Below are positions 37,134-49,385 of a DNA stretch of 64,000 nt, piece after piece. This DNA comes from Takakia lepidozioides (lineage: Eukaryota > Streptophyta > Takakiopsida > Takakiales > Takakiaceae): NCBI GenBank assembly GCA_030704615.1, contig CM060731.1, positions 16,244,001 through 16,308,000 on the forward strand, in the 5' to 3' direction. The notes beneath the pieces are model-generated. The model did no database searches. It worked only from the letters and a program-made list of their open reading frames with translations, and was not told where the DNA came from. Within the stretch, counting starts at the first letter, position 1. Each line of letters begins with the position of its first letter. The position numbers and the translations under genes were made by a program.

Positions 37134-38859
37134 CTTCCTGTCCGATTTCTGCTATCTAAATCTCACGTTCTCCACGCGATTCAAGGCTTGTGCACACCCA
37201 TTGTGCTAGAGCCGGGAATCGACAAACCACCACATCTTTCACGTAGAAATCTGGCCGTGGTCAAATAATCCTGGAAGCAAGTGATGAAACCGCATTCTTC
37301 TGTGGGGATGTATCGCCCTCCAACCCAATTGCACGGGAATATAGAAGATGGGTGCGGATTCATGGCTCACGGCCGTCTCTCTCTCTCTCTCTCGTTCTCT
37401 GGCTCGCTCCCTCCCTTGTTCTCTCTGTCTGTGCGTGTGTGTGCGCCTCTCTCGATCCCGCGCTTGCCTTCTGCCTCCTGCTCCCATCCGTTCCCTCCCG
37501 GGAATAACAACCTTTCTGTTCCCATCAATTGTTCCCCACCGTATATTTTCTTTTAAATTTTGTTTTTGTTTTCAAATTTGCCAATGGGGGGAAAACGTTT
37601 TTTTCTTTTTTCTTTTTTCTTTTTTAAGGATTGTAGCCCTGGTAAATTTATTTCGGGGAGAAAAATTAAAACCCCTGTTGACACTTTACACCATAAGGCA
37701 CACACACTGTACTCAGTGAGGCCGGAACCATACCTCTCAGAGCGAGAGAGAGCTAATATCTGACTACGAAATACAAGTTCGATCTCCCAGAATGAGTGCA
37801 AAGCCAAAGGGAAAGGGACTTTTTTCTTTGGACTCGCTCCGATTGAGAAATTCAGATGAAATGATTAAAAAGCCTGGTTCCCTCTAGAAAATATCATAAT
37901 ACAGCTGAGTAATCAAATGTATAAATACATATATAAATAGATGTATATTATTTTATTGTTATTTTTGGGTATGAATGCGGATGAGCAATAGTAATATGTG
38001 GTAATATGCGGTAATATGCGGTACTCACTTCGAAGTCATACCGGAGGATGGCGGAGCGCTCGTGCGGACGCTCCAAGTTTCTCCGTGAGGATCTGTGTCT
38101 CAGCCTGTAGTGCCGAGCTCGACTCACGTAGTTAGGAGAAGCCATCGCACTGTCATCTCATCTGAGGAGGTTTCCTTGTTTTCTTGATGGGTAATGAAAT
38201 CCGAACCTTCGTCTCGAGCCCGATGGTATCATTTCACCTTAAGGTGCTCTGAACCTCGCCGCGCATTTGCAGCCCTTATTGCAGTCCTTCCCTGACGTAT
38301 GAGATCAGCGTTCTCTGGCTGGTGGACATTGGCTACAGGCAGGAAACATCCGAAGAATGCTACCTCATGATCTTTCGCCGTTCTAGTACTTTGGCCCAGT
38401 GATCATTTTGCTTACTCGCGGCTTAGGCGCCGCTCATGCCATTCCCCTTACTCGTTCAGTCCGGTGTCTCTCCCGCCAAGGATGGCATTGTTGGGCTTTG
38501 GTTTGAACGAGTCACATACTCCTTCAGCTCCAGCAGGGAAAGCTCCCTTTTGCTCTAAAGTTGACGGACTCTCTTTCGCGTGACACTCTACAGCCAGGGC
38601 TTTAGTTTCTTCTCATGCTTGCTTGAGAGCTCTTGCTTCCATTTGACAACTCCTTCTTTCTGCTCTTGCCTCCGTTGCAACTTCTCCTTGCCTGCTCTCA
38701 TCATTCTCTCCACTCTGCTCCGCAAGTTGGGTTCAGTGCCTTTCTTTCTGTTATTCTTACCATGCGGTCTTCTCTATGGTCGGACTCTACCACGGTAGCT
38801 TGGGAGCTTCAGCCCTCATTCTCATTCTTGTCCCGTTACCAAGCCCGATTGTAGCTATG
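37134..38859. other. Intergenic region with CT tract and a dispersed repeat
   Basis: A CT-rich tract (37377-37440) lies upstream of the sterol reductase. From about 38400 to 38859 the sequence is probably the 5' leader of the LINE that follows. No host gene was recognised. Confidence 0.45.
37600..37795. repeat. Dispersed repeat, copy 2 (possible retroposed element, minus orientation)
   Basis: A T-rich tract, then GGGGAGAAAAATTAAAACCC, ACACCATAAGGCACACACAC and CAGTGAGGC, matching the copy at 18957-19115. On the minus strand, GAGATCGAACTT near the far end resembles a weak pol III B-box, which would make this a tRNA-derived SINE; this is not certain. Confidence 0.5.
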
Positions 38860-40780
38860 GTGTCATTTGTCTCTGCGGCTCCGTCTCAAGGGCCTCCAAA
38901 GGAGAATTATGGTAGAGGTAACCAGGGTCATAGGGGCTCGAGAGGGAGATCTGGACCGCGAAACAAAAGAGGTCCAAGGGCAGGCCCTGGGCTGCTGGAT
39001 CAGGCCCGAGATACAACTCTCCCCCTATCAGAGTCTCGCAGATTTGGAGTGAAGACGTTGGGGTGGTGGAAGAATCCCAGCCTGTCTTTGCTCTGGACAT
39101 GGACATTGTCCAAGCGCAGACTCAAACTCTGGTAGAACAGGGAATCTTGATTCACTTCCCGGGCCGAGCCCGGGACAGACATTGCGCTCGAAAATGGGAG
39201 CAAGAGCATTTGGGCACGGAGGGGGGGCTCACACCCCATTTCTGCCTCCCCTTGGGGCGCAACTTCTACTCCCTTATGTTCAATTCGGCTGAAAACGTAG
39301 CCAAAGCCATCAAGTTTAATGTAAGGAGATCCAGGATCCGTGTGCATATATTTCCATGGTCATCTGAGTGGGGACACAAAGGAGGAACTACATGCAAACC
39401 GAGAATAATAGCACTTCCGTACCTGCCAAGCAATTACCTCCACTCGCTCTCGGAGATTGGAACTCACTTTGGAGTGTATATTGGCTCGATGGGAGTCTTT
39501 GAGAGCAAGGAGCTTGATGCTCGTAGCGTGGACAACGTCCCCCCCCCCCCCTTTTTTTTTTGAAGAAATACAGGACAAAGGAATTCCACGCATCGTCGTG
39601 CTGATGCCCGAAGCGGCGCCCATTGTTGCATCCTTGAAGCTGCCCACTTTAGACAAGTCTTTCATTTCAATAATTGTGCAGGAAGAGAAATTAAGCATTA
39701 TCTGCCACTATTGTCATTGCGAAGGGCATATCAAAGTGGAATGCCCTGTTTTCTTGAAGGATAAGGCGGAGAGAGAGATCCCCCCTCTTGTTTCTAATCA
39801 GCAGGAGTGGATGCAGGTCCAGTCAAGAGACCCTGTTGGGTCGTCAAGGAAACGCTCGAAGGTCTCCCCCCTTCCCCCCCGGGCAAAAAGGGCCCGTGCT
39901 CTGAAATCTTCCTCCCCCTCCCCTATTAGTCCAAGAATCTTTCTCCTCCCTCTTAAGTCTCCTATCTCCACCTCCCATGTAGCCGATGAGTCCGAGCTGT
40001 TCATTATCATCCCTGGGGCCAAGCACAATCTCGCAACATATTGTTTGCAGCTCAGATCCTTCTCTGACATTGCTCTCACTGATTCTATTTCCCCAGAGGG
40101 GGCCTTCTCTGTTGCAATTAGAATTACTCCAATCATCTTCGGATTCCCAGAAGGAAATCCCTCTATTTTGTTGACCGGAGCTAACTCTTTTGCAAGCATT
40201 TGGATTAACAAGGGGGATGTGGCCACACTAGTGCAAGATGATTGTGGTTTCATGCGCGTCAATGCAGATAGGCTCAACCCTACTCATCGTCCCTCCAATG
40301 AGCTTTTTTCACGGCCTTCAGACATGGAGCAAGTTTTATTCTCCGATGACAAAACAAGAGGGGAGAATTGGAAGGTGGTTGTGCATGCTCAGCCAAGAGG
40401 AAGACGTATCTATCATGGTTTTGGATCTCCATGGGGTGAGGCAATTGCGATGGACGGAGAGACTGATCATAATGATGCTGATGATGGAGGTTGGGTAGAG
40501 GGGATAGAAGAGGATGATGATGCCCCGGACAATGCAACCTGGACCCTATATGATGAAGCTCTAAAAGATACGAATGTTTGAGAAGGAGACAAAGACACGA
40601 CCATTGACAATGAAGTGGAGGATGATTCGGAGGTGCCTTTTGAGGGCCGGGCCATTTATGACGATGACTCCGATGACCAAGAAGACTTGCAGCTTGATAA
40701 CAATTCTCGCACCGAACTCGACCCATCCCTTCGATCGGTTGTACATGTACATGCATATTGTACTTTATTTCTATGATTGA
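38860..40780 (+). pseudogene. LINE (L1-type) ORF1, zinc-knuckle nucleic-acid-binding protein, frameshifted
   Basis: The ATG at 38860 starts MVSFVSAAPSQGPPK with a Gly/Arg-rich region; the frame shifts near 39060, continues 39063-39563, and shifts again at a poly-C/poly-T run (39540-39561). Frame 39564-40581 then holds CHYCHCEGHIKVECP, a CCHC zinc knuckle, after a DUF4283-like segment (HFCLPLGRNFYSLMF, VHIFPWSSEWGHKGG). An acidic tail extends past a TGA at 40579-40581 to about 40770. The same protein, more intact, is on the minus strand at 62245-63954. L1 ORF1 coats element RNA. No ORF2 follows on this strand, so the copy is 3'-truncated at about 40780. Confidence 0.85.
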
Positions 40781-40978
40781 TCAAATATGGCTGTGGCTGA
40801 TAGTCTTTCAAGAAAGAAGGCAGAGACAATGAATACGTTGGAGCAACACATACAGATGTGGTATCAAGAGAATTATCAAAATGAATGTCACAATCTATAA
40901 TAAGGTACACAACAACAAGCTAAACCATAAAGAAAAACAAACACCCTACCCCAGTACCATATGAAAAAAAAAAAAAAA

Positions 40979-41988
40979 CTAAGAACCTCCAAAGGCCCTA
41001 AACCTAAACCTAGAAAGCCTTGTAGTCGCTGCCTGCGACCCCCCAGTTAGTTGCAGTTGAGGGAGATGAGCCAGGAAGACCTCCTGTATCTTAGTAAGAA
41101 CCAGCTCCATCTCCTTATGCTCTACCAATAGGCCGGTATACTGAAGTTGGAGTATGATCTCAAGCTCTCCAATGTACTCAAGTTTGCTCATAACAGGTCG
41201 TGTATCTCCCTTGCCCCACACGGAGTCTTGCCAATATGTGGCACACAAGGCAGAATCAAAGGTTGTTTTGCGCTTCATGTCAAGAGCACGAATGCGGAAA
41301 TGACGACCGTGAACGCAAACCGCCGTGTATGAGGCCGCGAATTGAGAGGGGCCCCTTACAATATCTTGCACCAAATCTGAAACCACCTCTCCTTGAGCAA
41401 CGGCGTCATAAACTGAAGTCCAAAGCCACTGTTGGAATGAACTTAGAGGCTGCAATTCCATGGGCAAATTTTGTGAAGGAACATTCCGGCGGCCCGCTCC
41501 TCGTCGTGGGCGTCTAGTAACCGGCCTTGGATGGTCCCGCCTCCATGCAAGCGTCTCCTCTTCTCGTTGTTGAACAAGATTATTGTATCTTGCCTCCCAC
41601 TCATGTATGGATGGGGTGTTCTTAAGTATGAAGTCATGCGCTTGCTCAATCACTAAGGTCGGCAATTTTACCCTCTTCGATTTTTTGGGCAAAACGATGT
41701 CTTTGGTTCGTGCATCCTCCTCTTCCTTCCACATCCGAGGGGCTTCCTCATCCACCCTTGCCATGTACTCCGTGCAATAGAACATAGCTTCTTGCCACGT
41801 ATACCACTCCGCCATGCTACCCTCTGGGTGCGTCATTTGTCTTACAAATCCTTTCAAAGTCTTCATATAACGCTCAAGGAAGTACATCCACCGAACAGGG
41901 CCGGCAATCGAAGCCTCTTCCACTAAGTGCACTACCAAATGCACTTAGATGTCAAAGAAGGAGGGAGGAAAGTGCATCTCCAACATAC
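40979..41988 (-). pseudogene. CACTA (En/Spm) transposase gene, 3' part
   Basis: Reading leftwards, MLEMHFPPSFFDI then a TAG (41946-41948) and VHLVVHLVEEASIAGPVRWMYFLERYMKTLKGFVR...PEGSMAEWY. This is the conserved C-terminal block (DUF4218 type) of plant CACTA transposases; the stop replaces the Met usually found after 'FFDI'. The rest of the frame to 40979 has no strong motif. The gene continues at 47010 on the other side of the inserted element. Confidence 0.85.
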
Positions 41989-42444
41989 CACTACAACAGA
42001 TTGCGGCTTTTATGACTCCCATGGGTGCGCAGTCATGACAGATTTGTGGCAGAAATGCCATTTGCAGTCGTAAAATGCTTTTGAAGTCATAATGCAGGTC
42101 TGGAGAAGGCGTATATGCGACTGCATGGCTTCGGACTCTGCGCAACACAGGTCAAACATGTTTGACCACGAATATTGGCATGGCAGATATGACTACCAGT
42201 CACGGTCATGGCTACACTAGAATGACGTGTGCATATTGCAAGACAGACAAATGACTTCATGACTCTCACTCTAATGCATTATGCCAGATCATCACATGGA
42301 TGAATCACTACATGACTACACGTGTCGACACATGTTTTTCTGGTTATATATATAACATATGAGTATTTATATCTTAAAAAAACGGAGACTCTTACCACTA
42401 GAATGAATTAAAAAAACCCAAAAAAAACAAAGATTTAAAAAAAA

Positions 42445-42654
42445 TCACATCGGCTGGTAAGTGCACAGTGTGTTGCCCTTGTGGTTTGGGGTTCAAACCC
42501 GCTGCCCTTATCCCGTGTGTGGGATTGTTCGAGACGGTATGTCTTGACGTTGATCGTCATGTAGGTCTTATGGCCCATAAATGAAGGCGGGTGAATTTTC
42601 CCCCTCCTCAAGGGCTTGTGGGTCCTTTAAGAAAAGAAAAAAAAAAAAAAAAAA
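42445..42654 (+). mobile_element. tRNA-derived SINE
   Basis: GGCTGGTAAGTGCACAG (42452-42468) resembles a pol III A-box region and GGTTCAAACCC (42490-42500) is a good B-box. The element ends in an A-rich tail at 42628-42654. Length about 210 bp, normal for plant SINEs. AAAATCA occurs on both sides and may be the target duplication, though it overlaps the A tracts. Confidence 0.65.
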
Positions 42655-42924
42655 TCAAAAAGGGGCTTTTAGGGTTTACAAAAAGGTTAAAAAACTTAAA
42701 AAGTTGCCCATCATAGTAGCGTGAACAGACTTAGAGCGAGCGGGAGGGAGAGAGAGAGAGGGTTGGGACTTAGAGCGAGCGAGCGGGAGAGAGGGCAAAC
42801 ATGCATGGGAGGCCCGCAGTTGGATCAACCTTCGCATCTGGAGCAAGCAACCCTAGAAACGCTAGGGTATGTGTGCGAGGAGGTTTCGGCTAGGAGCCCG
42901 CCGTTCTTGGGAGAGTCAGCTTCA

Positions 42925-43800
42925 TCTTAGCAGGCCGTGTTTCAATCTCTACCCGCTCGGCCCTGATTTTACAGCACGGAGCAGAGCTGGCATGAGTTTC
43001 TAAAAGATCCTTCACGATGGTGGGACAACCGCAATCGCAAGGTGTGGCTTTTTCTTAATGTACGATGTGAAGAAGTTTGTCCATCCTGCAAATGTGGGTT
43101 GGCTCTCCTGTTAGTACCATGATTTGGTATTCTTCCTGATGTTTACAAGGTTCTTGGGAGAGTTAGCTTGGTCTTAGTAGGCCGTGTTTCAATCTCTGCC
43201 CACTCAGCTGCACCGTGGTGGTTCTCACTGACCAATCCGACATTACCTAACTACAGACACAAGCAGCACACACTAGAGGTCATCTTGGGTTCATGTTCAG
43301 TCAAAATCCTCCATGGGTCATGACACAAGGTCGAGGACAATGTGGTGAGGGCACCTTCTTCTTCGACCTATTTCAGCCTATTTTGCCCTCTCATCAGACT
43401 CGGCCCTGAATTTGAATCATGGAGCAGAGCTGGCATGAGTTTTTTTTAAGATCCTTCACGAGGGTGCGACCGCAATCGCAATGTGTGGTTTTTTTTTAAT
43501 GTACGATGTGCAGAATTTTGTCCATCCTGCAAATGTGGGTTGTTGGCTCCTGTTAGTACCATGATTTGATATTCTTCCTGATGTTTACAAGGTTCTTGGG
43601 AGAGTCAGCTTGGTCTTAGCAGACCGTGTTTCAAAGTCTGCCTGCTCAGCTGCACCGTGGTGCAGGTTCTCATTGACCAATCCGACATTACCTGACTACA
43701 GACACAAGCATCACACACAAGGTCAAATCCTCCATGGGTCATGACACAAGGTCAAGGACAGTGTGGTGAGGGCACCTTCTTCTTCGACCTATTTCAGCAT
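42925..43800. repeat. Tandem duplication of about 430 bp inside the CACTA-ended element
   Basis: The block with GGAGCAGAGCTGGCATGAG, CCATCCTGCAAATGTGGG, TACCATGATTTG and TTCTTGGGAGAGT occurs twice (about 42925-43375 and 43376-43800), followed both times by CCAATCCGACATTACC. Copies are about 90% alike. Confidence 0.7.
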
Positions 43801-44599
43801 GTTTTGCCCTCCCATCAGACGCCCTGAGATGCATATTGAATTTTGTAAGTTAGCTCATTGCTCGTTGATAAGTAGGGTTGGGGGTGTTTGCTGGAACAAT
43901 TCTAGACTGTCATTGTCAGCTGCTAGCAGGAAGGCAAGGATGTATGCATAGATAGCTGAAGGATTTTGTGCAGAGGCATAGATAGCTGAAGGAGCAGGGA
44001 TAGAGTGTGGGCCCAAATTCGACCAAGAGGGCCGGATTTCAAGCTCCATTATTTCAGTGTCATCCATTCAGCCAGGGATTTCCTGGTGACATTGCCAAGG
44101 CTTTACTCGCAACACGATGCTTGTAAAGCTTCCTTAGCTTGAATGTTGATTATGCTTGAATTATTAGGTTTGTAAAGCCAGTTTTGAAATTTTCATGGTA
44201 ATCAGCTCTCTTGAAAATCTGTAGGTTGCAAGCCATTTACAGCGGGCCGTGGGTGGACTGGAAGACAGCCATTGAAAGTCCTGGTGCAAGTTAATACTAG
44301 TGGAGAGCAGAATAAGCTTCATATGCCCTTTTGGTGCTAGTTATCTTCATGTATGGTACTGTTGAACACCAACAATCTTTTGGTGAGATTCTGTCTTGGT
44401 GCACATGTCTGATAAAAAAAGACGGTAATGTTTGTTCTGAAACCTGAAGGCGTGAAATGATTCAACACAACAAGAGCATTACGCGTGTCACAGTACAAGC
44501 TGTAAGAAAGCAAGAGATACATAGTTATACAGTCAAACAGACAACTATCAGTTTCTGTGGAATCTCTTGCCAATGGCAGGATGGGTTGGGAATAGCCAA

Positions 44600-45130
44600 G
44601 TCAGGAGGTGAATGCCTGTCAAATTACCACATGTCCTTTTGAACACTGCCCCTGCCCTGGTGGACATGTACGCCAATTGTGGGTGCATTGAGGATGCAAA
44701 GGGAGTGTTCAACACTGTGGCTGAACGAGATGTGGTGTCGTGGAGTGCGATGCTTGCTGGGTATGCACAGCTGGGGTGCGGGATGGAGGCTCCAACCTTT
44801 GAGAAAATGATGGGGGAAGGGGTGAAGGCCGCCGACATAACGTTTGTGTGCGTTTGCAGTGCGTCTGCAGCCCTGGAAAAGGGCAAAGAGATCCCTGGTG
44901 ACATCATCAAATCTGCAATTGTACCAGATGTCATCCTGAACATGGCTCTGGTGGCCATGTATGCTAAATGTGGGAGCATTGAGGATGCCAAGGGAGTGTT
45001 CAACACTATGGCTGAACTAGATGTGGTGTCGTGGAATGCGATGCTTGTGCAGAGCAGGAGCGCGGGATGGGGCTTTGGACACCTGAAAGCAAATGATGGA
45101 GAAAAGGATGAAGGTACCTTCTTCAACATA
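44600..45130 (+). pseudogene. Captured PPR gene fragment in the CACTA-ended element
   Basis: An open frame holds about four to five PPR units: [73 protein letters not shown] and AELDVVSWNAML. The C-terminal portion is not PPR-like (LVQSRSAGWGFGHLK...). Wording matches the SDP1-intron fragment at 23.5-24.1 kb. As a fragment with no leader or E/DYW tail it is unlikely to be functional as it stands, though the 202-codon frame is uninterrupted. PPR proteins bind organellar RNA. Confidence 0.85.
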
Positions 45131-45828
45131 TTTCACCCTGTTTTCCCTGCTAGTGTTTGCTTTGACAATTCTAGGCTGTCATTGTCAGCTGCTAGCAGCA
45201 AGGCGAGGATGTATGCATGATTTGTGCAGAGGCATGGATAGCTGAAGGAGCAGGGATTTCGTGTGGGTCCAGATTCATCCAAGAAGGCCAGATTTCAAGC
45301 ACAAGATTACCTGTGATTCCCTGTGGATCAATAGCTACAAGAAACCTGCATGGGTAGATGGTCAACTGGGAGCAGCGGCACAAGTGATAAAATCAGGCAC
45401 TGCTAATGAAGGCATCTTCTTCAACACATTTCACCCTGTTTTTCCCTCTTATCAGAATCGGCCCTAAATTTACATGTTTAATTCTGCAAGTTAGCTGGTT
45501 GAGTGAATCTAGTTTGGAGTGACTTTGACATGATACTGCCAATGTGACAACAGGAAAGTGTCAAAAATAGGTAACAAAGATGAGGAGAAGTTGTGGAATG
45601 AATACTTATCTGAGCCCAGTCACTGATGGGTCAACCGGGGCAGAAAGGTGAATGCCTGCTACATTTCAGAGAGTAGCAGACTCAATTCAGCATAGGAACT
45701 AGTGTGCTACGCTGAGTTGGGTGTTTCCTAGAACAAATGTAGGCTGTCATTGTCAGCTGCTAGCAGCAAGGCAATGATGAATGCTTGATTTGTGCAGAGG
45801 CATGGATAGCTGAAGGAATAGAGATAGA

Positions 45829-46260
45829 GTGTGGGTGACGCAGGGTGCTGGGCAATGGGCAAGATGTCTTTGTATAAACGTGAGTGACCTTCCTATCATC
45901 CTGGGTTTTATTTTTAGTGCATGTTTCTTTGTGAAGTATCTGACGACTTCGCCAATACACACCAACCTTTTTGCTTTGGTTTGTTTAGGACATGGGATAG
46001 AAGTTACCATAAACAACACTGGCATTGGTTTTTCATATATGGTATTAGATAATTCTCTTAATTGTTTCCGCCTTGGCAGGTTGCTCAGTGACCTTCCCTG
46101 GACGCTTTGGAGTATAGCGAGTGAGTGTCTCACAATGCAATATTGGTTGGTGCATCTTATGCAAGAACTTGGAAAACAAACAAATGTCCTTGCTGTAGTA
46201 ATTCTTAAAGCCATGCAAGCCGTTTTTGATGGGTGGCAGATTGATGGAATACATGAGTAG
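45829..46260 (+). CDS. Unrecognised open frame in the CACTA-ended element
   Basis: A 143-codon frame starting at a GTG (first ATG further in) contains a hydrophobic stretch IILGFIFSACFFVKYL and MQYWLVHLMQELGKQTNVL. I recognise no family. It may be a captured host exon or chance; similar-length frames elsewhere in the window are mostly noise. Confidence 0.2.
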   Translation: MWVTQGAGQWARCLCINVSDLPIILGFIFSACFFVKYLTTSPIHTNLFALVCLGHGIEVTINNTGIGFSYMVLDNSLNCFRLGRLLSDLPWTLWSIASECLTMQYWLVHLMQELGKQTNVLAVVILKAMQAVFDGWQIDGIHE

Positions 46261-47009
46261 TTAGAAGATTCTGGGTGAACACTTTTCAAAGTGTTATAGT
46301 TAGACAAAATAATTCACATGAGAACATGCGACTATTTAATGTATTTTTAGATCGCAACAAAAATGATAATGATAAATAGATTGGTAAATAGAGATGGTAT
46401 GCAATCTCTTGGTTTTGCTCAGCTTGTTGCAGTTATGTCTTGCTGCCTTGTTCTCTTTGTATTATATATTATATTTCCTTGTTGTAATAGACATGTACAT
46501 GACTGCTATCATAGTCATAATAATGACTACATCTATTTTCACTCTCCAATAGTACTACACCACGTGGCAGAAATACAAATATGTAAAAAAATAGCAATAC
46601 ACCCCAAAAAAACACCCATCATGACACATGTCAATCTGCTGATGGACCACGTGTAAAAACTGCAACGCGCCACGTGTTGCAACCGGATTAGCACACCCGT
46701 AGTCATAGTTCGCAGTCATGGAGAGCTAAACATTCTGCCACGTGTCATTTCCTGCATCGAGCACGTGTCACCCTTGCACAGCCGCTGACATGGACTACAC
46801 TGCCCGTTCAGTCATTCAGTAAAGCCAGCGTGTATGACTACCCCCACAGCTGCTCTGGCGCCACGTGACAGCCAGCCTGGAGAGTCATATCTGCCATGTC
46901 ACAACTGACTAGGTTTTTACGTCTGCAGAGACAGGAAGTCGTAAATGGCTTCCATGACTGCATTTGCAGTCATAACACAGAGACGTAAAAGCCGCAATTT
47001 GTTGTAGTG

Positions 47010-47565
47010 TACACATTACCTTCGCCGCCTCCTTCTTCATGCGTGGAGAATCTGCTTCTTCTAACTCTTTGGAGCAAATCCACCGGAATAAGCCTCCCAA
47101 TCTATAGATTGTCTCACGAACCTCGGGAGTCAATGTCCCATGTACTGCAATGGGCAAGATGTCTTGCAATAGATTGTGGTATTCATGAGACTTCAAACCA
47201 TGGACCCCGTCTTCTTCGCTGAACTTCGTACGGAGGGATGACCCATAACCAGTTGGTGTTCGGACAACACTTATGGTGGCTATCACTTTCTTGTATTCCT
47301 CCTTTGTCCATTGCCAAGGTGCGCGCCTATAATTGCACCGTACAACACCCTTTGGGTCCACACCATTTTGTTCGGCCCATAGATAGCGCATGCGACCCTG
47401 CTCCTCAAGCTCCTTTCTAACACCGAGAGGATCTCTTTTTACAGCCGCTCCCTTCTTTGCTGGCGTGCCATGAAGAACCCGAAAAAATGACGAGCAGACA
47501 TTCTTCTCAATATGCATTGGAGCCATCTCAGGCCAATGTCCTCTCCCCAAGAGTCACAATGTGCA
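47010..47565 (-). pseudogene. CACTA (En/Spm) transposase gene, 5' part
   Basis: Reading leftwards: GHWPEMAPMHIEKNVCSSFF, the 'D.MHIEKNVC' landmark of CACTA transposases, then GVHGLKSHEYHNLLQDILPIAVH, VRETIYRLGGLFRWICSKELEEAD and KKEAAKVMC at the edge of the insertion. The catalytic N-terminal part beyond 47565 is missing; the sequence changes there to the truncated LINE. Confidence 0.85.
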
Positions 47566-47609
47566 GCTACTGCAGAAGGAAGAAGCTTGGATAAGATTGC
47601 CACTGTTTT

Positions 47610-49385
47610 TTACCAGTTCACCTTAAGACCAAAGGCAGTGCAGAAGGAATCAAGCGCATCCAGAGCAGAGGCAACATTGGAGGAGGAGGAATTGTCAATG
47701 AGTAACGTCGTATCATCAACATAGAGAGAAGATTTGATAGAGGAGGGAGGTGGAAGAGAGCAGAGGATTTTAAGCCCTTGAAAAGTTGGGTTGCTGTCAA
47801 GGAGATGACTTAAAGCGTCAGCAGCAAACAAGAAAAGGAAAAGAGAGAGCGGACAACCTTGACGAACTGATCTAAAGAGCGGGAAGGAGGTAGAGAGGGC
47901 ACCGTTAAGAACCACCTTACTCGAGGCAGAGGAGAGAAGAATAGGAACCCAAGATAGGAAGTTCCCCTCGATACCGGAGTTGCGCAGAGCACCAAACAAA
48001 AAAGGCCAGTCAACATTGTCAAAAGCCTTTTCAAAATCCAACATAAGCAAAGCCAAGGGGCTGGTTGGACTCCTGTGCAGAGAAGAGAGCCTCGTTTGCC
48101 AGTAACACATATTTGTCCAAAATCATTCGGTTCTTCATAAAGCCAAACTGCTCTAGGCAAATTAATTTGTGAAGAAGAGGCTGCAGACGTAAGGCCAGCG
48201 CTTTTGCTATAATCTTATAGGAGGAATTCAAAAGCGTGATCGGCCGGTAATTGGTGATGCAATCTCTGTCACCTTTTTTAAAAATCAAGGTGATGACTCC
48301 TTGAGATATTTGAGAATGCATTATCCCTTTCTCAAGGATATCATTTGTCATATTGAGAAGGTCATCCCCCACAGTCCCCCATAATACTTTGAAGAACTCA
48401 ACCGGTAATCCGTCTAAGCCCGACGATTTATTGGAGCTAAGAGCTTCAATAGCCAATAAGAGCTCCATGTTCGTGAAGGGGGCATTTAGACTCAAAAGAT
48501 CATCCGGAGACAGAACTTTCGGGACACATGCCAGGACTTTACTCTTATGCAACCTAATATCTGGGGAATCTACTCTCTTCCCAAAAAGGCAGATAGATGT
48601 AGCAGCCTGCCTCTGTTTGACTTTCTGAAAAAAGTAAGCCGTCATTTTTTCCCCCTTCAATGACCAATTTACCCCGGCTTTCCTTTTAAGGTTGAGCTCC
48701 TTCTGGCTACGCAGCTCAGCAAGGTTCATTTTTGCGGTATTGAAGGACTCAAAAGTGACAGGACCCACTTCACCATTCTCAATTAACCATTGGCAATGCG
48801 AGATGCATTTGATGAGAGCTCTTTCCCTCTCAGCTCTACTTAAAGCAAGGGCCTTTGAGAGGGATTGAGCCGCTTTCCTAGCAGCATAAATCTTTTCAAG
48901 AAACTTGACCGTAGGAGAAGAGGCGGAGACCCCTGCTTCTTTCCACACTGAGGCAAGGTTCAAAACCATGGCGGGGATAGAGAGCAGAGAGGGGTTTAAC
49001 TTAAAAAAAACTACGACCCTTAGCATGAAGCCCAAGAGGCCTGAATTCAGCTGAGATTAGCGCGTGATCAAAATCAGGGAGGATGGGAGGAAGAGGTACA
49101 GGCTTGGCCCATGCTGCAGAGATGGGAGAATAGAAAATCCTATCGAGCCTAGCCATGCAAAGATCAGAAGCATCACGGTTATTGGTCCAAGTATATCTGA
49201 GAGCCCTCTGCTCTAAAACAAAAATATCAGATAGACCAACTAAAAAACATAGCCTGTCCCAAGCAGCAAGCTCATCACCAGAGATAGAATGAGAAGATGA
49301 CACACGACGGTCACTAGAAGACTCTACCATATTAAAATCCCCAGTAAGAAGTGGATACTAGCGGACATTGAAGGATCTTAGAGTG
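47610..49385 (-). pseudogene. LINE (L1-type) ORF2: end of endonuclease plus reverse transcriptase, truncated at both ends
   Basis: From 49360 leftwards: PLLTGDFNMVESSSDRR (endonuclease 'GDFN' motif), LDRIFYS, DFDHALI; then the RT: SSGLDGLPVEFFK, GVITLIFKKGDRD, NYRPITLLNSSYKIIAKALA, MLDFEKAFDNVDW, RQGCPLS and SLYVDD (catalytic). Frameshifts occur at an A-run near 49001-49010 and near 48060-48110, and the 3' end stops at FGLKV (47610), before the RT thumb. The N-terminal part of the endonuclease is not upstream of 49385; it lies 8.6 kb away on the plus strand (57552-57957). Confidence 0.88.

Larger units (their letters stand above)
41989..47009. mobile_element. 5021-bp CACTA-ended element carrying PPR gene fragments (Pack-CACTA-like)
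   Basis: Left end CACTACAACAGATTGCGGC at 41989; right end, inverted, CACTACAACAAATTGCGGC at 47009; the inverted repeats extend to about 28 bp. The 3-bp target duplication TAC is at 41986-41988 and 47010-47012. Both subterminal regions are crowded with AGTCAT/ATGACT, GCAGTCAT and ACGTGTCA motifs, as expected for CACTA transposase binding. Inside are a SINE, duplicated modules and PPR-derived sequence, but no transposase, so it needs a helper. It interrupts another CACTA transposase gene exactly between Cys and Met codons of the conserved block. Confidence 0.88.
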
